From positions 1-14,835 of the forward strand of contig CAZNJI010000011.1 in the NCBI GenBank assembly GCA_964573395.1: a stretch of 14,835 bases of DNA, written 5' to 3'. The notes below the pieces were generated by a model. The model searched no databases and was not told where the DNA came from. It saw nothing but the letters and a program-made list of their open reading frames with translations. Origin of the DNA: DATIBQ01 sp964573395 (lineage in GTDB: Bacteria; Patescibacteriota; Minisyncoccia; Phycocordibacterales; UBA9973). Made by a program: the position numbers and the translations under genes. Of this stretch, positions 1-7,166 are shown piece after piece (positions within the stretch are counted from its first letter, which is position 1; each line of letters starts with the position of its first letter).

Positions 1-1349
1 CTACCTGATTCAGTATCAATGACATCGAAGCCAAGCGATCGAATTTCGTTGCGAAGCGCATCTGAAGTTGCATAGTCTTTTGCCTCGCGGGCGCTTGTTC
101 GTGCATTCAGCTTTTCTTGTACTGCTTCTGGAATGCGCACCGGCTCGATGTTGTTTAGCCCCAAACCGAGCAGGGAATCGATTGCCAAAATCGTAGCCCG
201 CTTATCGGCTGCTGAAAGGTTTGATTTGAAGGCGTCCCACAGCACGGCAAGCGCCTCTGGGGTGTTTAAATTATTATTCATTTTTTCAAGAGCACTTTGG
301 TAGTAGGTTGCATCAGCGGTTCCGTCTCCCGCTTCCTGGCTCATGAAAGCGCTAATTTTTTGCCATGCTTTTTGCGCTGCGGCGAGTGCGTCCCAAGTGA
401 AATTTTGAGGCGTCTGGTAATGCGCAGAAAGGAAAAAAAGCCGCAGTGCTTCCGGGCTGTTGCCATGCTCGATAATCTCATCAAGGGTGATGTCATTTTT
501 CAGCGACTTCGAAATTTTCTCGCTGTTAATGTTTAAAAAGTTATTATGCAGCCAGTAGCGAACGTACTCTTTTCCGGTGGCTGATTCAGACTGGGCAATT
601 TCGTTCTGATGGTGTACGGGAATGTGGTCGATGCCGCCGGTGTGGATGTCGAACGTCTCTCCAAGGTATTTCATGGCCATGGCCGAGCATTCTATGTGCC
701 AGCCGGGAAATCCTTTGCCGAATGGGGCATCATAGCCAAGTTCGCTGTTGAATTTCCAGATCGCGAAATCGCGATGATTTTTCTTTTCGGCGTTTATGAT
801 TCGCTGGCCATCGGCACCTGTTTCCTTCGGCAGGCGGGCAAATTCGCCGTAAACGGGCATTTTTTCGGTATCAAAATAAATGCCGTCGGTGGTGTTATAG
901 GTAAAACCTTTTTCAATGAGCTTGGAAACAAGCTCGATGTCTTCTTGAATGTGGTCAGCGGCGCGGGGATAGAACGTAGCGGGAATGATATGGAGTTTAT
1001 GAATGTCTTCCTTGAACTTTTCCATGTAGCGCGTACCCAGTTCATACATTGCCTCAAGCGTCAGCGGCAAGCCTTCGCGTTTGAGCGCGCTGGTCATTTT
1101 GTCTTCGCCATCGTCTCCGTCGCCAACCAGGTGGCCAATGTCGGTAATATTCGTTACGCTCGTAATCGCGTAGCCGTTTGCAAGAAGCGTTCGCTTTAAA
1201 AGATCCGCAACTACGTTTGCTCGATGGTTCCCGATATGCGCCGGGCCGTATACGGTTGGCCCGCACGAATACATGCCAACCGTTTTATCGATAATCGGCT
1301 TGAACTCTTCAAGCGAGCGTGATTTGGTGTTGTACAAAACTAAAGCCAT
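1..1349 (-). CDS. cysS: Cysteinyl-tRNA synthetase, C-terminal end cut by window edge
   Basis: Class I aminoacyl-tRNA synthetase that charges tRNA-Cys in the cytoplasm. Translation from the ATG at 1349-1347 gives 449 residues without a stop. The HIGH-type motif is HIGN at residues 38-41 and the KMSKS-type motif is KISKS at 278-282. All four zinc ligands known from E. coli CysRS have equivalents: Cys29 in SCGPT, Cys221 in GWHIEC, and His246 and Glu250 in VHHQNE. The C-terminal tRNA-binding region is present, and the frame is still open at base 1, so only a few residues should be missing. The start overlaps the 3' end of corA by 10 bases, and both lie on the same strand, so the two are probably cotranscribed and translationally coupled. 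No Shine-Dalgarno sequence is visible. The HTGGIDHIPVHH variant differs from the E. coli form but is, from memory, common in CPR bacteria. Confidence 0.97.
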   Translation of the reverse strand, partial: MALVLYNTKSRSLEEFKPIIDKTVGMYSCGPTVYGPAHIGNHRANVVADLLKRTLLANGYAITSVTNITDIGHLVGDGDDGEDKMTSALKREGLPLTLEAMYELGTRYMEKFKEDIHKLHIIPATFYPRAADHIQEDIELVSKLIEKGFTYNTTDGIYFDTEKMPVYGEFARLPKETGADGQRIINAEKKNHRDFAIWKFNSELGYDAPFGKGFPGWHIECSAMAMKYLGETFDIHTGGIDHIPVHHQNEIAQSESATGKEYVRYWLHNNFLNINSEKISKSLKNDITLDEIIEHGNSPEALRLFFLSAHYQTPQNFTWDALAAAQKAWQKISAFMSQEAGDGTADATYYQSALEKMNNNLNTPEALAVLWDAFKSNLSAADKRATILAIDSLLGLGLNNIEPVRIPEAVQEKLNARTSAREAKDYATSDALRNEIRSLGFDVIDTESG

Positions 1350-2251
1350 TTTTTCAGTCTGAAGAAAAGGAACATGATAAGTCCGGTAACGGTCATGGTT
1401 CCGATAACGAAATAAAAATCATTGATGGTTTTAATGAACACGAATTCGCTGTTCATGCCGAACACGCTGGTAATGAGCGTGAGTGGCACCATCACGAAGG
1501 TCATAACGGTGAACATTTTCATAATCTCATTTGTTTTGGTGGTCAAGAGCGAATCGTTCGTGCGCTGCAGTTCGCTTAGGGTTTCGCGGTGGCCTTCGAG
1601 CAGGCTGTCTACCTTGTTGTACTCAGCGATGATCGTCGAGGCATAGTAGCCGTATTCGTCGCCGAAGAACTTTTTTGCCGCCGATTCGTACGAGACGAGA
1701 ATGTCTTTATGGAACCGAACCGCCTGGCGGAAATCGAGCAGCTTCCGACCAACCGAAGAAATGGTGCGGACCACCATCTTTTCCTTTCCGGAAAAAATCT
1801 GCTCTTCGATGGATTGGAGCGTTTCGGTAGTCGATTCAAGTTCGAGGAGCGAATGCTGGTAAAGTTCCTTTAAAAGCTGCATGAAAACGATGCCGCCATG
1901 GTGTGGGGCGCGGTGCTTGTCGAGCATCGCGTTCACCTCGAAAATTTTAGCAAACCGCTGAATCGGGCCGATCGGCTCGTAGCGGGCGGTAATCAGAAAA
2001 TCCTTTCCGATGATGAAATCAACTTCCTGCTCCGGAACCTTGCCGTTGCTGTGGCTGATGAGCGGAAAGTGCAGAATAACGTACATGACATTTTCGTACA
2101 AATCTACCTTCGAGCGAAGCGTGTTGGTAACCAGTTCGTTTGCCAGCACGTGGGGAAGGCTGAATTCTTCCATGATATGGGCGATTTCCTCCTCGTTCGG
2201 AGATTCAAGGTCGACCCAGGTAAGCGCTCTGTGCTGATAGCGGGATATCAT
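1340..2251 (-). CDS. corA: CorA-family magnesium/cobalt transporter
   Basis: Inner-membrane divalent-cation channel of the CorA family, which works as a pentamer with a large cytoplasmic N-terminal domain. The signature is the C-terminal pair of membrane helices, about residues 244-264 and 279-297, with the family's GMN selectivity motif at 265-267 (here FGMN rather than the usual YGMN) and a short basic tail ending in KKWL. The length of 303 residues is normal. A TTG two codons upstream (2257) could also open the frame, but the ATG at 2251-2249 is preferred because it lies exactly seven bases after a TGGTATAAT box, the same spacing as for trpS. It is first in a two-gene unit with cysS, with a 10-base overlap. 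The N-terminal half is acidic and helical as expected. Whether it moves Mg2+, Co2+ or, as in ZntB relatives, Zn2+ cannot be told from sequence. Confidence 0.93.
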   Translation of the reverse strand: MISRYQHRALTWVDLESPNEEEIAHIMEEFSLPHVLANELVTNTLRSKVDLYENVMYVILHFPLISHSNGKVPEQEVDFIIGKDFLITARYEPIGPIQRFAKIFEVNAMLDKHRAPHHGGIVFMQLLKELYQHSLLELESTTETLQSIEEQIFSGKEKMVVRTISSVGRKLLDFRQAVRFHKDILVSYESAAKKFFGDEYGYYASTIIAEYNKVDSLLEGHRETLSELQRTNDSLLTTKTNEIMKMFTVMTFVMVPLTLITSVFGMNSEFVFIKTINDFYFVIGTMTVTGLIMFLFFRLKKWL

Positions 2252-2258
2252 TGGCAAA

Positions 2259-2267
2259 ATTATACCA
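2259..2267 (-). promoter_or_regulatory. Extended -10 promoter of corA-cysS
   Basis: On the minus strand this reads TGGTATAAT, a perfect TATAAT with a TGn extension. It ends seven bases before the corA ATG, so transcription should begin at or next to the start codon and give a leaderless mRNA. No TTGACA-like -35 lies at 16-18 bases. Confidence 0.7.
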
Positions 2268-2293
2268 CTCTAGCCTAAACTGCGCGATTTTCC

Positions 2294-2321
2294 TTGCGTT
2301 TTTCGGCTTCTCCTGTATAAT
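2294..2321 (+). promoter_or_regulatory. Promoter of rplU
   Basis: A TATAAT box at 2316-2321 is preceded, 16 bases upstream, by TTGCGT (2294-2299), a partial match to the -35 consensus. The predicted start near 2328 leaves a leader of only about ten bases before the ATG, with no Shine-Dalgarno sequence. Confidence 0.65.
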
Positions 2322-2337
2322 CACCTTTGCATTTTTT

Positions 2338-2688
2338 ATGGCTACAAAACGCGTCAAAAAAACAGAAAGTCAAGAGTTTGCCGTCATTAAGACGGGTGGA
2401 AAGCAGTACCAAGTTTCTGTAGGCGACGTTATCGTTATTGAAAAACTAAAAGGCACGCATGCAAAAGGCGACACTGTCGTATTCGACCAGGTACTTCTCG
2501 TTGATAACGGCGCTGAAACCAGCATCGGCACTCCGTATATTGATGGCGCAAAAGTTGAAGGCACCATCGAAATTGTTGGGAAAAAGCCCACTGTTACCGT
2601 TATTAAATACAAGGCAAAGAGCCGCTATTTCAAAAAGAATGGCCACCGTCAGCCATACTACAAGGTAAAAATTACTGCTATCAAGTAA
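2338..2688 (+). CDS. rplU: 50S ribosomal protein L21
   Basis: Ribosomal protein L21 of the large subunit, which contacts 23S rRNA. The product is 116 residues: a short Lys-rich N-terminal extension of about 12 residues, followed by the L21 hallmark AVIKTGGKQYQV and the typical C-terminal Lys/Arg-rich segment ending in a PYYKVKI strand. The ATG at 2338 is chosen over an in-frame ATG at 2251 because the longer form would cross the TATAAT box and add 29 residues of non-L21 sequence running antiparallel into corA's promoter. The gene is divergent from corA and ends against a strong terminator whose A-tract begins inside the stop codon. The usual partner rpmA (L27) does not follow; recR lies downstream on the opposite strand, so rplU is a single-gene transcription unit here. 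Confidence 0.96.
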   Translation: MATKRVKKTESQEFAVIKTGGKQYQVSVGDVIVIEKLKGTHAKGDTVVFDQVLLVDNGAETSIGTPYIDGAKVEGTIEIVGKKPTVTVIKYKAKSRYFKKNGHRQPYYKVKITAIK

Positions 2689-2714
2689 AAAAATCCCCAA
2701 ACGGGGATTTTTTT
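2687..2714. terminator. Bidirectional terminator between rplU and recR
   Basis: A perfect 12-bp stem (2687-2698 with 2703-2714) around an AAAC loop has a CCCC/GGGG core flanked by A and T tracts, so it can act as an intrinsic terminator on both strands. It overlaps the last bases of both convergent genes: the rplU TAA ends at 2688 and the recR TAA occupies 2713-2715. Confidence 0.9.
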
Positions 2715-3321
2715 ACTCTCTTTTCGTAATTGAAATTTCAAGCGTTTTCGGGTCGATGTATTCAAGCTCACTTCCCATCGAAAGCCCGCGGCCCAGGCTT
2801 GTAACGGTAATTGTTGGCGCAACCCGCTCTTTCAATTCTTGCCGAAGGTAGCTGTCGGTATGGTCGCCGTTTGAGGTAAGCGGGAAGGCGAGAATGACTT
2901 CCTGGAGCACACCTTGTTCGGCATCAGCGCGGATGCGCTCGAACAAAAGGCTGGTACGAGTTTGCGCCATGGTCTTTTTTTCGACGATCGGAATGAGGCC
3001 TCCAAGAATGAAAAATAATCCCTGGTAGCTGGTGCGTTCTACTGCTTCAAGATCGGCCTGTTTTTCAACCACCAAGATTTTTGATTGATCACGTTCAGAG
3101 TTGCCGCAGATTTCGCAGAGGTCGTTTGTCCCTTCATGGAGCTTATAGCATTTGGCGCATTCCCGCGCCGCGCTTCGGGCATCACGCATTGCGGCGGTGA
3201 GCTGGTCGATGTACTCAGGATGCTGGGCAAGCAGGAAAAAAGCAAAACGCTTCGCCTGGCGCTCTCCGATGCCAGGGAACTTTAAAAAGAAACGAGACAG
3301 TTTGTGTATGCGATCACCCAT
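2713..3321 (-). CDS. recR: Recombination mediator protein RecR
   Basis: RecR acts with RecF/RecO to load RecA at gapped or damaged DNA. The 202-residue product has the family's order of domains: an N-terminal helix-hairpin-helix (FPGIGERQAKRFAF, about residues 15-29), a four-cysteine zinc finger (Cys55, Cys58, Cys69, Cys72), and then a Toprim domain beginning at ILVVEKQADL. Length is normal for RecR. The ATG at 3321 lies only 12 bases after the dnaB stop on the same strand, so it is the second gene of a dnaB-recR operon. The region corresponding to the usual NPTVEGEAT motif of the Toprim domain is divergent (FPLTSNGDHT). No Shine-Dalgarno sequence is visible in the 12-base spacer. Confidence 0.95.
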   Translation of the reverse strand: MGDRIHKLSRFFLKFPGIGERQAKRFAFFLLAQHPEYIDQLTAAMRDARSAARECAKCYKLHEGTNDLCEICGNSERDQSKILVVEKQADLEAVERTSYQGLFFILGGLIPIVEKKTMAQTRTSLLFERIRADAEQGVLQEVILAFPLTSNGDHTDSYLRQELKERVAPTITVTSLGRGLSMGSELEYIDPKTLEISITKRE

Positions 3322-3333
3322 AAAAGTAAGCGG

Positions 3334-4710
3334 CTAAAAATCAGCGAGTGATTTTGCCTTCATTTCAACGCCCGACTTTTCAACGGGAACAAGCGATGAA
3401 GTTTTGAGGTCGAAGTAGAGGTCGATTTTGCCGGTCGGGCCGTTTCGATGCTTCTCGATCAGGATTTCGACCAAATTATCCCGCTCTGCCTGGTCTTTGT
3501 AGCGATCTTCGCGATGAATGAACATCACCAAATCGGCGTCTTGTTCGATCGAACCGGAATCGCGCAGGTCGGAAAGGCGAGGTTTGCCGCCGCGACTTTC
3601 AACTGCACGAGAAAGCTGTGAAAGGGCAAGCACTGGCACGTCGAGCTCTCGGGCAAGCTGCTTGAGCGAGCGGGAAATTTCAGTTACCTGGTTTACCATG
3701 CTGTCGTAATTCTTCGAGGTACTCATCAGCTGAAGGTAGTCAACGATAATAAGACCAAGCCCATGTTCGCTCTTGAGCCGGCGCGCAACCGATCGCATCT
3801 TCACAATCGAATTTCCAGCCTGATCATCAATGTAAATTGGCGCTTTCGAAAGGCGGGCAGCAGCTTCTTGGAGTGCCGTGAAGTCGTTACCATGAAGGCC
3901 GTGACCGGTACGGATGCTCCACGCATCAACGCGGCTTTCTGCCGAGAGCATGCGCTGCACGAGTTGGTTCGAGCTCATTTCAAGCGAGAAAATACCAACC
4001 GGAATGTTCGAGAGCGCAGCATGGCGGGCAATGTCGAGCGCAAACGTGGTTTTACCCATCGAAGGCCGCGCCGCCAAAATGATGAGATCGGATCGCTGGA
4101 ATCCGGCGGTTAGGTTATCCAAATCTTTAAAACCGGTTGGAACGCCGCGTAGCTCGTCTTTGTTTTCAATCAGGTGTTCAATCTGTTCCCAGGTTTCAAC
4201 CAAAGACTGCTTAATAGAAATGAAGGCATTCTTAATGTTCATCGAGCTGGAAACTCGAAAAATGCGCTTCTCGGCGTTATCCAAAATGGTGGCGACGTCT
4301 TCGTTGCTCTCGTCGTACGCGGCGGTTGCAATTTGCTCCGATGCATCAATGAGCGATCGTAAAATGTATTTTTTATACACCTGGTCGGCGTAGTGCCGCA
4401 CGTTGATGGTGGACGGTACGGTTGTCATCAGTTCGTTTAGGTACGTATTTCCGCCAACGTCAGTGAGTAGCTTCTTGTCTTTGAGTTTCGTTGCAACCGA
4501 AAGCACATCTACCGGCTCGTTTTTCACTGAGAGTTCAAGAATTGCCTGGTAGATAAGCGAGTGTTTTCGAGCATAGTACATTTCTGGTGTTAACAGGTCG
4601 ACAATTTCGTGAATTGCCGACGGGCGGAGCATGAGAGCGCCAAGTACTGCCTGTTCGGCATCGAGGTCGTGAGGTGGAACGCGTAAATTGGCGAGTGTTG
4701 GTTTAGGCAC
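3334..4710 (-). CDS. dnaB: Replicative DNA helicase DnaB
   Basis: Hexameric ATP-dependent 5'-3' helicase of the replication fork. The 458-residue product has the N-terminal DnaB domain (HDLDAEQAVLGALM near residues 14-27), a linker helix region, and a RecA-like C-terminal ATPase. Walker A is ARPSMGKTT at 214-222 (Lys220), FSLEM with Glu244 follows, Walker B is LIIVDYLQLM at 320-329 (Asp324), and the arginine-finger segment KHRNGPTG (Arg422) is near the end. No intein interrupts the ATPase, although DnaB is a common intein host. The start is GTG at 4710-4708: an in-frame TAA lies just upstream, so no longer form is possible. The gene diverges from trpS across an 85-base region and leads an operon with recR. 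Confidence 0.97.
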   Translation of the reverse strand: MPKPTLANLRVPPHDLDAEQAVLGALMLRPSAIHEIVDLLTPEMYYARKHSLIYQAILELSVKNEPVDVLSVATKLKDKKLLTDVGGNTYLNELMTTVPSTINVRHYADQVYKKYILRSLIDASEQIATAAYDESNEDVATILDNAEKRIFRVSSSMNIKNAFISIKQSLVETWEQIEHLIENKDELRGVPTGFKDLDNLTAGFQRSDLIILAARPSMGKTTFALDIARHAALSNIPVGIFSLEMSSNQLVQRMLSAESRVDAWSIRTGHGLHGNDFTALQEAAARLSKAPIYIDDQAGNSIVKMRSVARRLKSEHGLGLIIVDYLQLMSTSKNYDSMVNQVTEISRSLKQLARELDVPVLALSQLSRAVESRGGKPRLSDLRDSGSIEQDADLVMFIHREDRYKDQAERDNLVEILIEKHRNGPTGKIDLYFDLKTSSLVPVEKSGVEMKAKSLADF

Positions 4711-4718
4711 TAGGCTTT

Positions 4719-4727
4719 ATTTTAGCA
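4719..4727 (-). promoter_or_regulatory. Extended -10 promoter of dnaB-recR
   Basis: On the minus strand this reads TGCTAAAAT, a TGn-extended -10 box. It ends eight bases before the dnaB GTG, which predicts a leaderless or nearly leaderless transcript. A matching -35 was not found. Confidence 0.55.
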
Positions 4728-4779
4728 CTTTGGTTCGACAAACGGCATTCGTGCCTACCATGAGAAAACCCTTTGTTTC

Positions 4780-4788
4780 TGGTATAAT
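4780..4788 (+). promoter_or_regulatory. Extended -10 promoter of trpS
   Basis: TGGTATAAT is identical to the corA promoter box and again ends exactly seven bases before the ATG, so the expected transcription start coincides with the start codon. No clear -35 box is present. Confidence 0.7.
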
Positions 4789-4795
4789 TATCCCC

Positions 4796-5791
4796 ATGGA
4801 ATCCCCGCAGAATCACACAAAGAAGAGGCTTGTCTCTGGAATCAAACCAACTGGCCGCATTCATTTGGGGAACTATTTAGGAGCGCTGAGGCAATTTGTT
4901 GCATTGCAGGACGAGTACGATTCGTTTATTTTTGTGGCAAATTTGCACGCACTAACCGGCATTCCGAAAAAAGAAAACCTTATCTCAGATACAAATAATG
5001 TTATTTTAGATTACCTTGGTGCTGGGCTTGATCCTCAGAAGGTAACGCTCTTTAAGCAGTCTGATGTTCCGGCGCATGCAAACCTGGCGTGGATTTTTGA
5101 GTGCCTTGCAACCGTGCCATATTTGGAACGCGCACATGCCTATAAAGATGCAGAAGCGAAAGGAAAAGAAGTAAGCGTTGGAACCTTTAATTATCCGATG
5201 CTGATGGCGGCAGATATTTTGCTCTACGATGCCGATGTGGTGCCGGTAGGAAAAGATCAACGACAGCATGTAGAAATTGCTCGCGACATGGCGGCGAAAT
5301 TTAACAATGCATACGGAGAACTTTTTAAAGAACCAAAAGAGCTGGTGCAAGACGATACCGCCATCGTTCCCGGCGTTGACGGGCAAAAGATGTCAAAAAG
5401 CTACAACAACACCATTCCATTATTTGGAACGCCTGAAGAAATTAAAAAAGCAGTGATGAGTATTACTACCGATTCGAAAGCTCCTGATGAACCAAAAGAA
5501 ATGAAGGGAGACACGCTCTATACGTTGCACTCGCTCGTGAGTGGTCCGGAAGAATTGGAAGTTATTACGAATGCGTACAAAAATGGGGGAATGGGGTATA
5601 AAGAAATTAAAGAACGCTTGGCAGAGAGTATTGAAAAGCTTGTTGCACCCATGCGAGAACGCCGTGCGTACTACGAACAAAACCCGAATATCGTTCGCGA
5701 AATGTTGCTTACCGGTGCAATGAAAGCAATCGATGTTTCTATGAAAAAACTCACCGATACCTACGAAGCAGTTGGACTTACAAAAGAGTAA
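4796..5791 (+). CDS. trpS: Tryptophanyl-tRNA synthetase
   Basis: Class I synthetase charging tRNA-Trp in the cytoplasm. The 331-residue product has the bacterial TrpRS form of the HIGH motif, PTGRIHLGN (HLGN at residues 23-26), and KMSKS at 198-202 preceded by PGVDGQ. The middle section with MAADILLYDADVVPVGKDQ is the conserved Trp/ATP-binding and dimer region. Length is normal for a bacterial TrpRS. The frame is open back to 4688, but that extension would cross the TATAAT box and run into the start of divergent dnaB, so the ATG at 4796 is used. It is a single-gene unit closed by a strong terminator. No leader peptide, attenuator or T-box is present upstream; there is no room for one between the promoter and the ATG. 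Confidence 0.97.
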   Translation: MESPQNHTKKRLVSGIKPTGRIHLGNYLGALRQFVALQDEYDSFIFVANLHALTGIPKKENLISDTNNVILDYLGAGLDPQKVTLFKQSDVPAHANLAWIFECLATVPYLERAHAYKDAEAKGKEVSVGTFNYPMLMAADILLYDADVVPVGKDQRQHVEIARDMAAKFNNAYGELFKEPKELVQDDTAIVPGVDGQKMSKSYNNTIPLFGTPEEIKKAVMSITTDSKAPDEPKEMKGDTLYTLHSLVSGPEELEVITNAYKNGGMGYKEIKERLAESIEKLVAPMRERRAYYEQNPNIVREMLLTGAMKAIDVSMKKLTDTYEAVGLTKE

Positions 5792-5801
5792 ATGCACAAA
5801 T

Positions 5802-5829
5802 AAAAAGCCCAGGCGTTCTGGGCTTTTTT
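5802..5829 (+). terminator. Intrinsic terminator of trpS
   Basis: The stem (5802-5812 with 5818-5828) has an AGCCCAG/CTGGGCT core, a GCGTT loop and a run of six T. It lies ten bases after the trpS stop. Confidence 0.88.
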
Positions 5830-5876
5830 GCTGAAAAAGGGTGCTTTTAGGTAACAGAATACGCCGCGTTTTAATA

Positions 5877-5905
5877 TTGACAAATACTTTATAATATGCT
5901 ATTAT
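5877..5905 (+). promoter_or_regulatory. Sigma70-type promoter of metalloprotease gene 1
   Basis: A perfect TTGACA (5877-5882), a 17-base spacer and TATTAT (5900-5905) with a TGC extension. The predicted start near 5912 gives a leader of about 35 bases, unlike the leaderless housekeeping genes. The leader holds AAACCAATT, also found in the leader of the second protease gene. A TATAAT at 5890-5895 is only seven bases from the -35 and is not used in this model. Confidence 0.75.
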
Positions 5906-5946
5906 GTAAAAGTAACAAAGTCCTTTCACACTAAAACCAATTATAA

Positions 5947-7029
5947 ATGAAACAGATAGTTTTTATGGCACTTGTTGCCATCGCGCTTTTTACTTCTTGC
6001 CGCAAAACAGCAGAAGACCTGATGATAATTCCAGAACCTGAAGAGTCAGATCTGATAGCTCTTGAAGAGCCACAGGTAGCCAATAGAACAAGCCGGGTAT
6101 TTACTTTTTTAGTAGACACCGACGGACAAACACTCGATGCAAGCAATTACTATACCGGAAGGATTATCTGCCCGAAACCAAATTTAGATGCCGCAACCGT
6201 AAAAAGCATCGCTGACCAGTTGAAACAATACTTCTCGGCGTTCAATGCAAAAGTTACGACTTCGGAAGCTGAATTCAGATCGGCAAAACCCGAAGACAGG
6301 ATGCGAATCATTTTTACGAATGGCGCCAGCCTGACTCATGTGTTTAATCCACAATTTGTTGACGCGGGCATTTCGAAAGAAGGAAGCCTGCTCGTAAAAG
6401 ACACCACGCCAGTAATTGTTTTCGCTGATCGCGCTGTTGGTGCAAACGGATTGGTGAAGTCGCTTGCCGGATGGGCAGCTCATGAATGTGGGCACGCTCT
6501 CGGCCTCTCGCATGTACCGTTTATCGGACACGATGAGTATGGAGAATTTGAAATTGCACGGCACCCCGGTATTGATGCAGGTTTACTGAGTCATGTTCCC
6601 CTCATGGGAACCGCTTCAGCTAAATCGGTGCAGTATTGGACAAGGGAAGAAGTAGATAAACTCGGTGCATTCATTGGTTTCAAAAACGATGACTGCGGCG
6701 GAACGTTTACATCGCTGAAGGCGCTTTCATGGAATACTGCAAAAGGAGGAACCATTGAACGCGTTGGCGATGTAGACATGTGGGCTCTTAGTCAAACATC
6801 AAGTAAGAAAGTAAAGAAGGTAACTCTGACATCATCAGGCACTGCCTGCTTTACCGTACGGGTGTTCAATGCCAGCAAGAAACTGGTAAAGGAAATAACT
6901 AGTACCACAACGCTTGATTTCTCTACAACGCTTTCAATTGCGGGAACAGGGAGAGTGTATTTTGAGGTAAAGGCGAATACAGCAATCGTACCTTCTGAAA
7001 TCGGCAGCTACTCTTTAACGGTGCAGTAA
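5947..7029 (+). CDS. Secreted lipoprotein zinc metalloprotease (metzincin), copy 1
   Basis: Predicted surface-anchored zinc endopeptidase of 360 residues. A signal peptide with two-residue basic start and hydrophobic core ends in LFTSC, giving a lipidated Cys18, followed by a polar, acidic linker to about residue 55. The catalytic domain carries the full metzincin zinc site HECGHALGLSH (179-189: ligands His179, His183, His189; base Glu180) and a Met-turn at VPLMG (Met220), 41 residues from the first ligand. The C-terminal third (about 240-360) starts with GGTIERVGDVDMW and looks like an all-beta PPC-type (pre-peptidase C-terminal) domain. The closest recognisable family is matrixin-like M10/M12-type proteases. 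Substrate is unknown. The signal peptide and short Cys-Arg-Lys start resemble Bacteroidota lipoproteins, suggesting horizontal transfer; that is inference. It is paralogous to the next gene and is a separate transcription unit. No Shine-Dalgarno sequence is visible. Confidence 0.85.
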   Translation: MKQIVFMALVAIALFTSCRKTAEDLMIIPEPEESDLIALEEPQVANRTSRVFTFLVDTDGQTLDASNYYTGRIICPKPNLDAATVKSIADQLKQYFSAFNAKVTTSEAEFRSAKPEDRMRIIFTNGASLTHVFNPQFVDAGISKEGSLLVKDTTPVIVFADRAVGANGLVKSLAGWAAHECGHALGLSHVPFIGHDEYGEFEIARHPGIDAGLLSHVPLMGTASAKSVQYWTREEVDKLGAFIGFKNDDCGGTFTSLKALSWNTAKGGTIERVGDVDMWALSQTSSKKVKKVTLTSSGTACFTVRVFNASKKLVKEITSTTTLDFSTTLSIAGTGRVYFEVKANTAIVPSEIGSYSLTVQ

Positions 7030-7046
7030 GCATGAGACTATCAAAT

Positions 7047-7073
7047 AAAGTCTGGAATATTCCAGACTTTTTT
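7047..7073 (+). terminator. Intrinsic terminator of metalloprotease gene 1
   Basis: A perfect inverted repeat AAAGTCTGGAA/TTCCAGACTTT (7047-7057 with 7060-7070) continues into six T. The innermost AATATT probably forms the loop. Confidence 0.88.
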
Positions 7074-7090
7074 CTTTTCCCCAGAAGCTA

Positions 7091-7120
7091 TTGACAAAAT
7101 TGCTGTTATATAGTTATTTT
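7091..7120 (+). promoter_or_regulatory. Sigma70-type promoter of metalloprotease gene 2
   Basis: A perfect TTGACA (7091-7096) is followed at 18 bases by TATTTT (7115-7120), a weaker -10. The sequence from the -35 through GTAAACCAATT at about 7132-7142 is visibly related to the region upstream of protease gene 1. The leader to the ATG is about 40 bases and very AT-rich. Confidence 0.6.
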
Positions 7121-7166
7121 AAAGGTAAACAGTAAACCAATTTTTTAACAATAAAATAATGTGATT

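Noticed and set aside
609..1199. Long plus-strand open frame of 196 codons
   Set aside because: It lies entirely antisense to cysS, whose minus-strand frame carries every CysRS catalytic and zinc motif. The plus-strand translation has no recognisable domain.
1898..2278. Plus-strand open frame opposite corA
   Set aside because: Antisense shadow of corA; no promoter or motif of its own.
2251..2337. N-terminal extension of L21 from an upstream in-frame ATG
   Set aside because: It would cross the rplU promoter and add 29 residues unlike L21; the ATG at 2338 gives a normal-length protein.
4688..4795. 36-codon N-terminal extension of TrpRS
   Set aside because: The segment contains both the trpS and dnaB promoter boxes and overlaps the start of dnaB; the ATG at 4796 fits the family and the promoter spacing.
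5890..5895. TATAAT as the -10 of protease gene 1
   Set aside because: Only seven bases from the TTGACA; TATTAT at 5900 has the correct 17-base spacing and a TGn extension.
5420..5929. Minus-strand open frame of 169 codons
   Set aside because: Antisense to trpS and running through its terminator and the protease promoter; its translation is rich in Phe and Cys and looks like a shadow frame.
7161..7166. GTG start for the second protease
   Set aside because: The ATG two codons later gives a standard MKK signal-peptide start and matches the first protease, with the lipobox cysteine at residue 18 in both.
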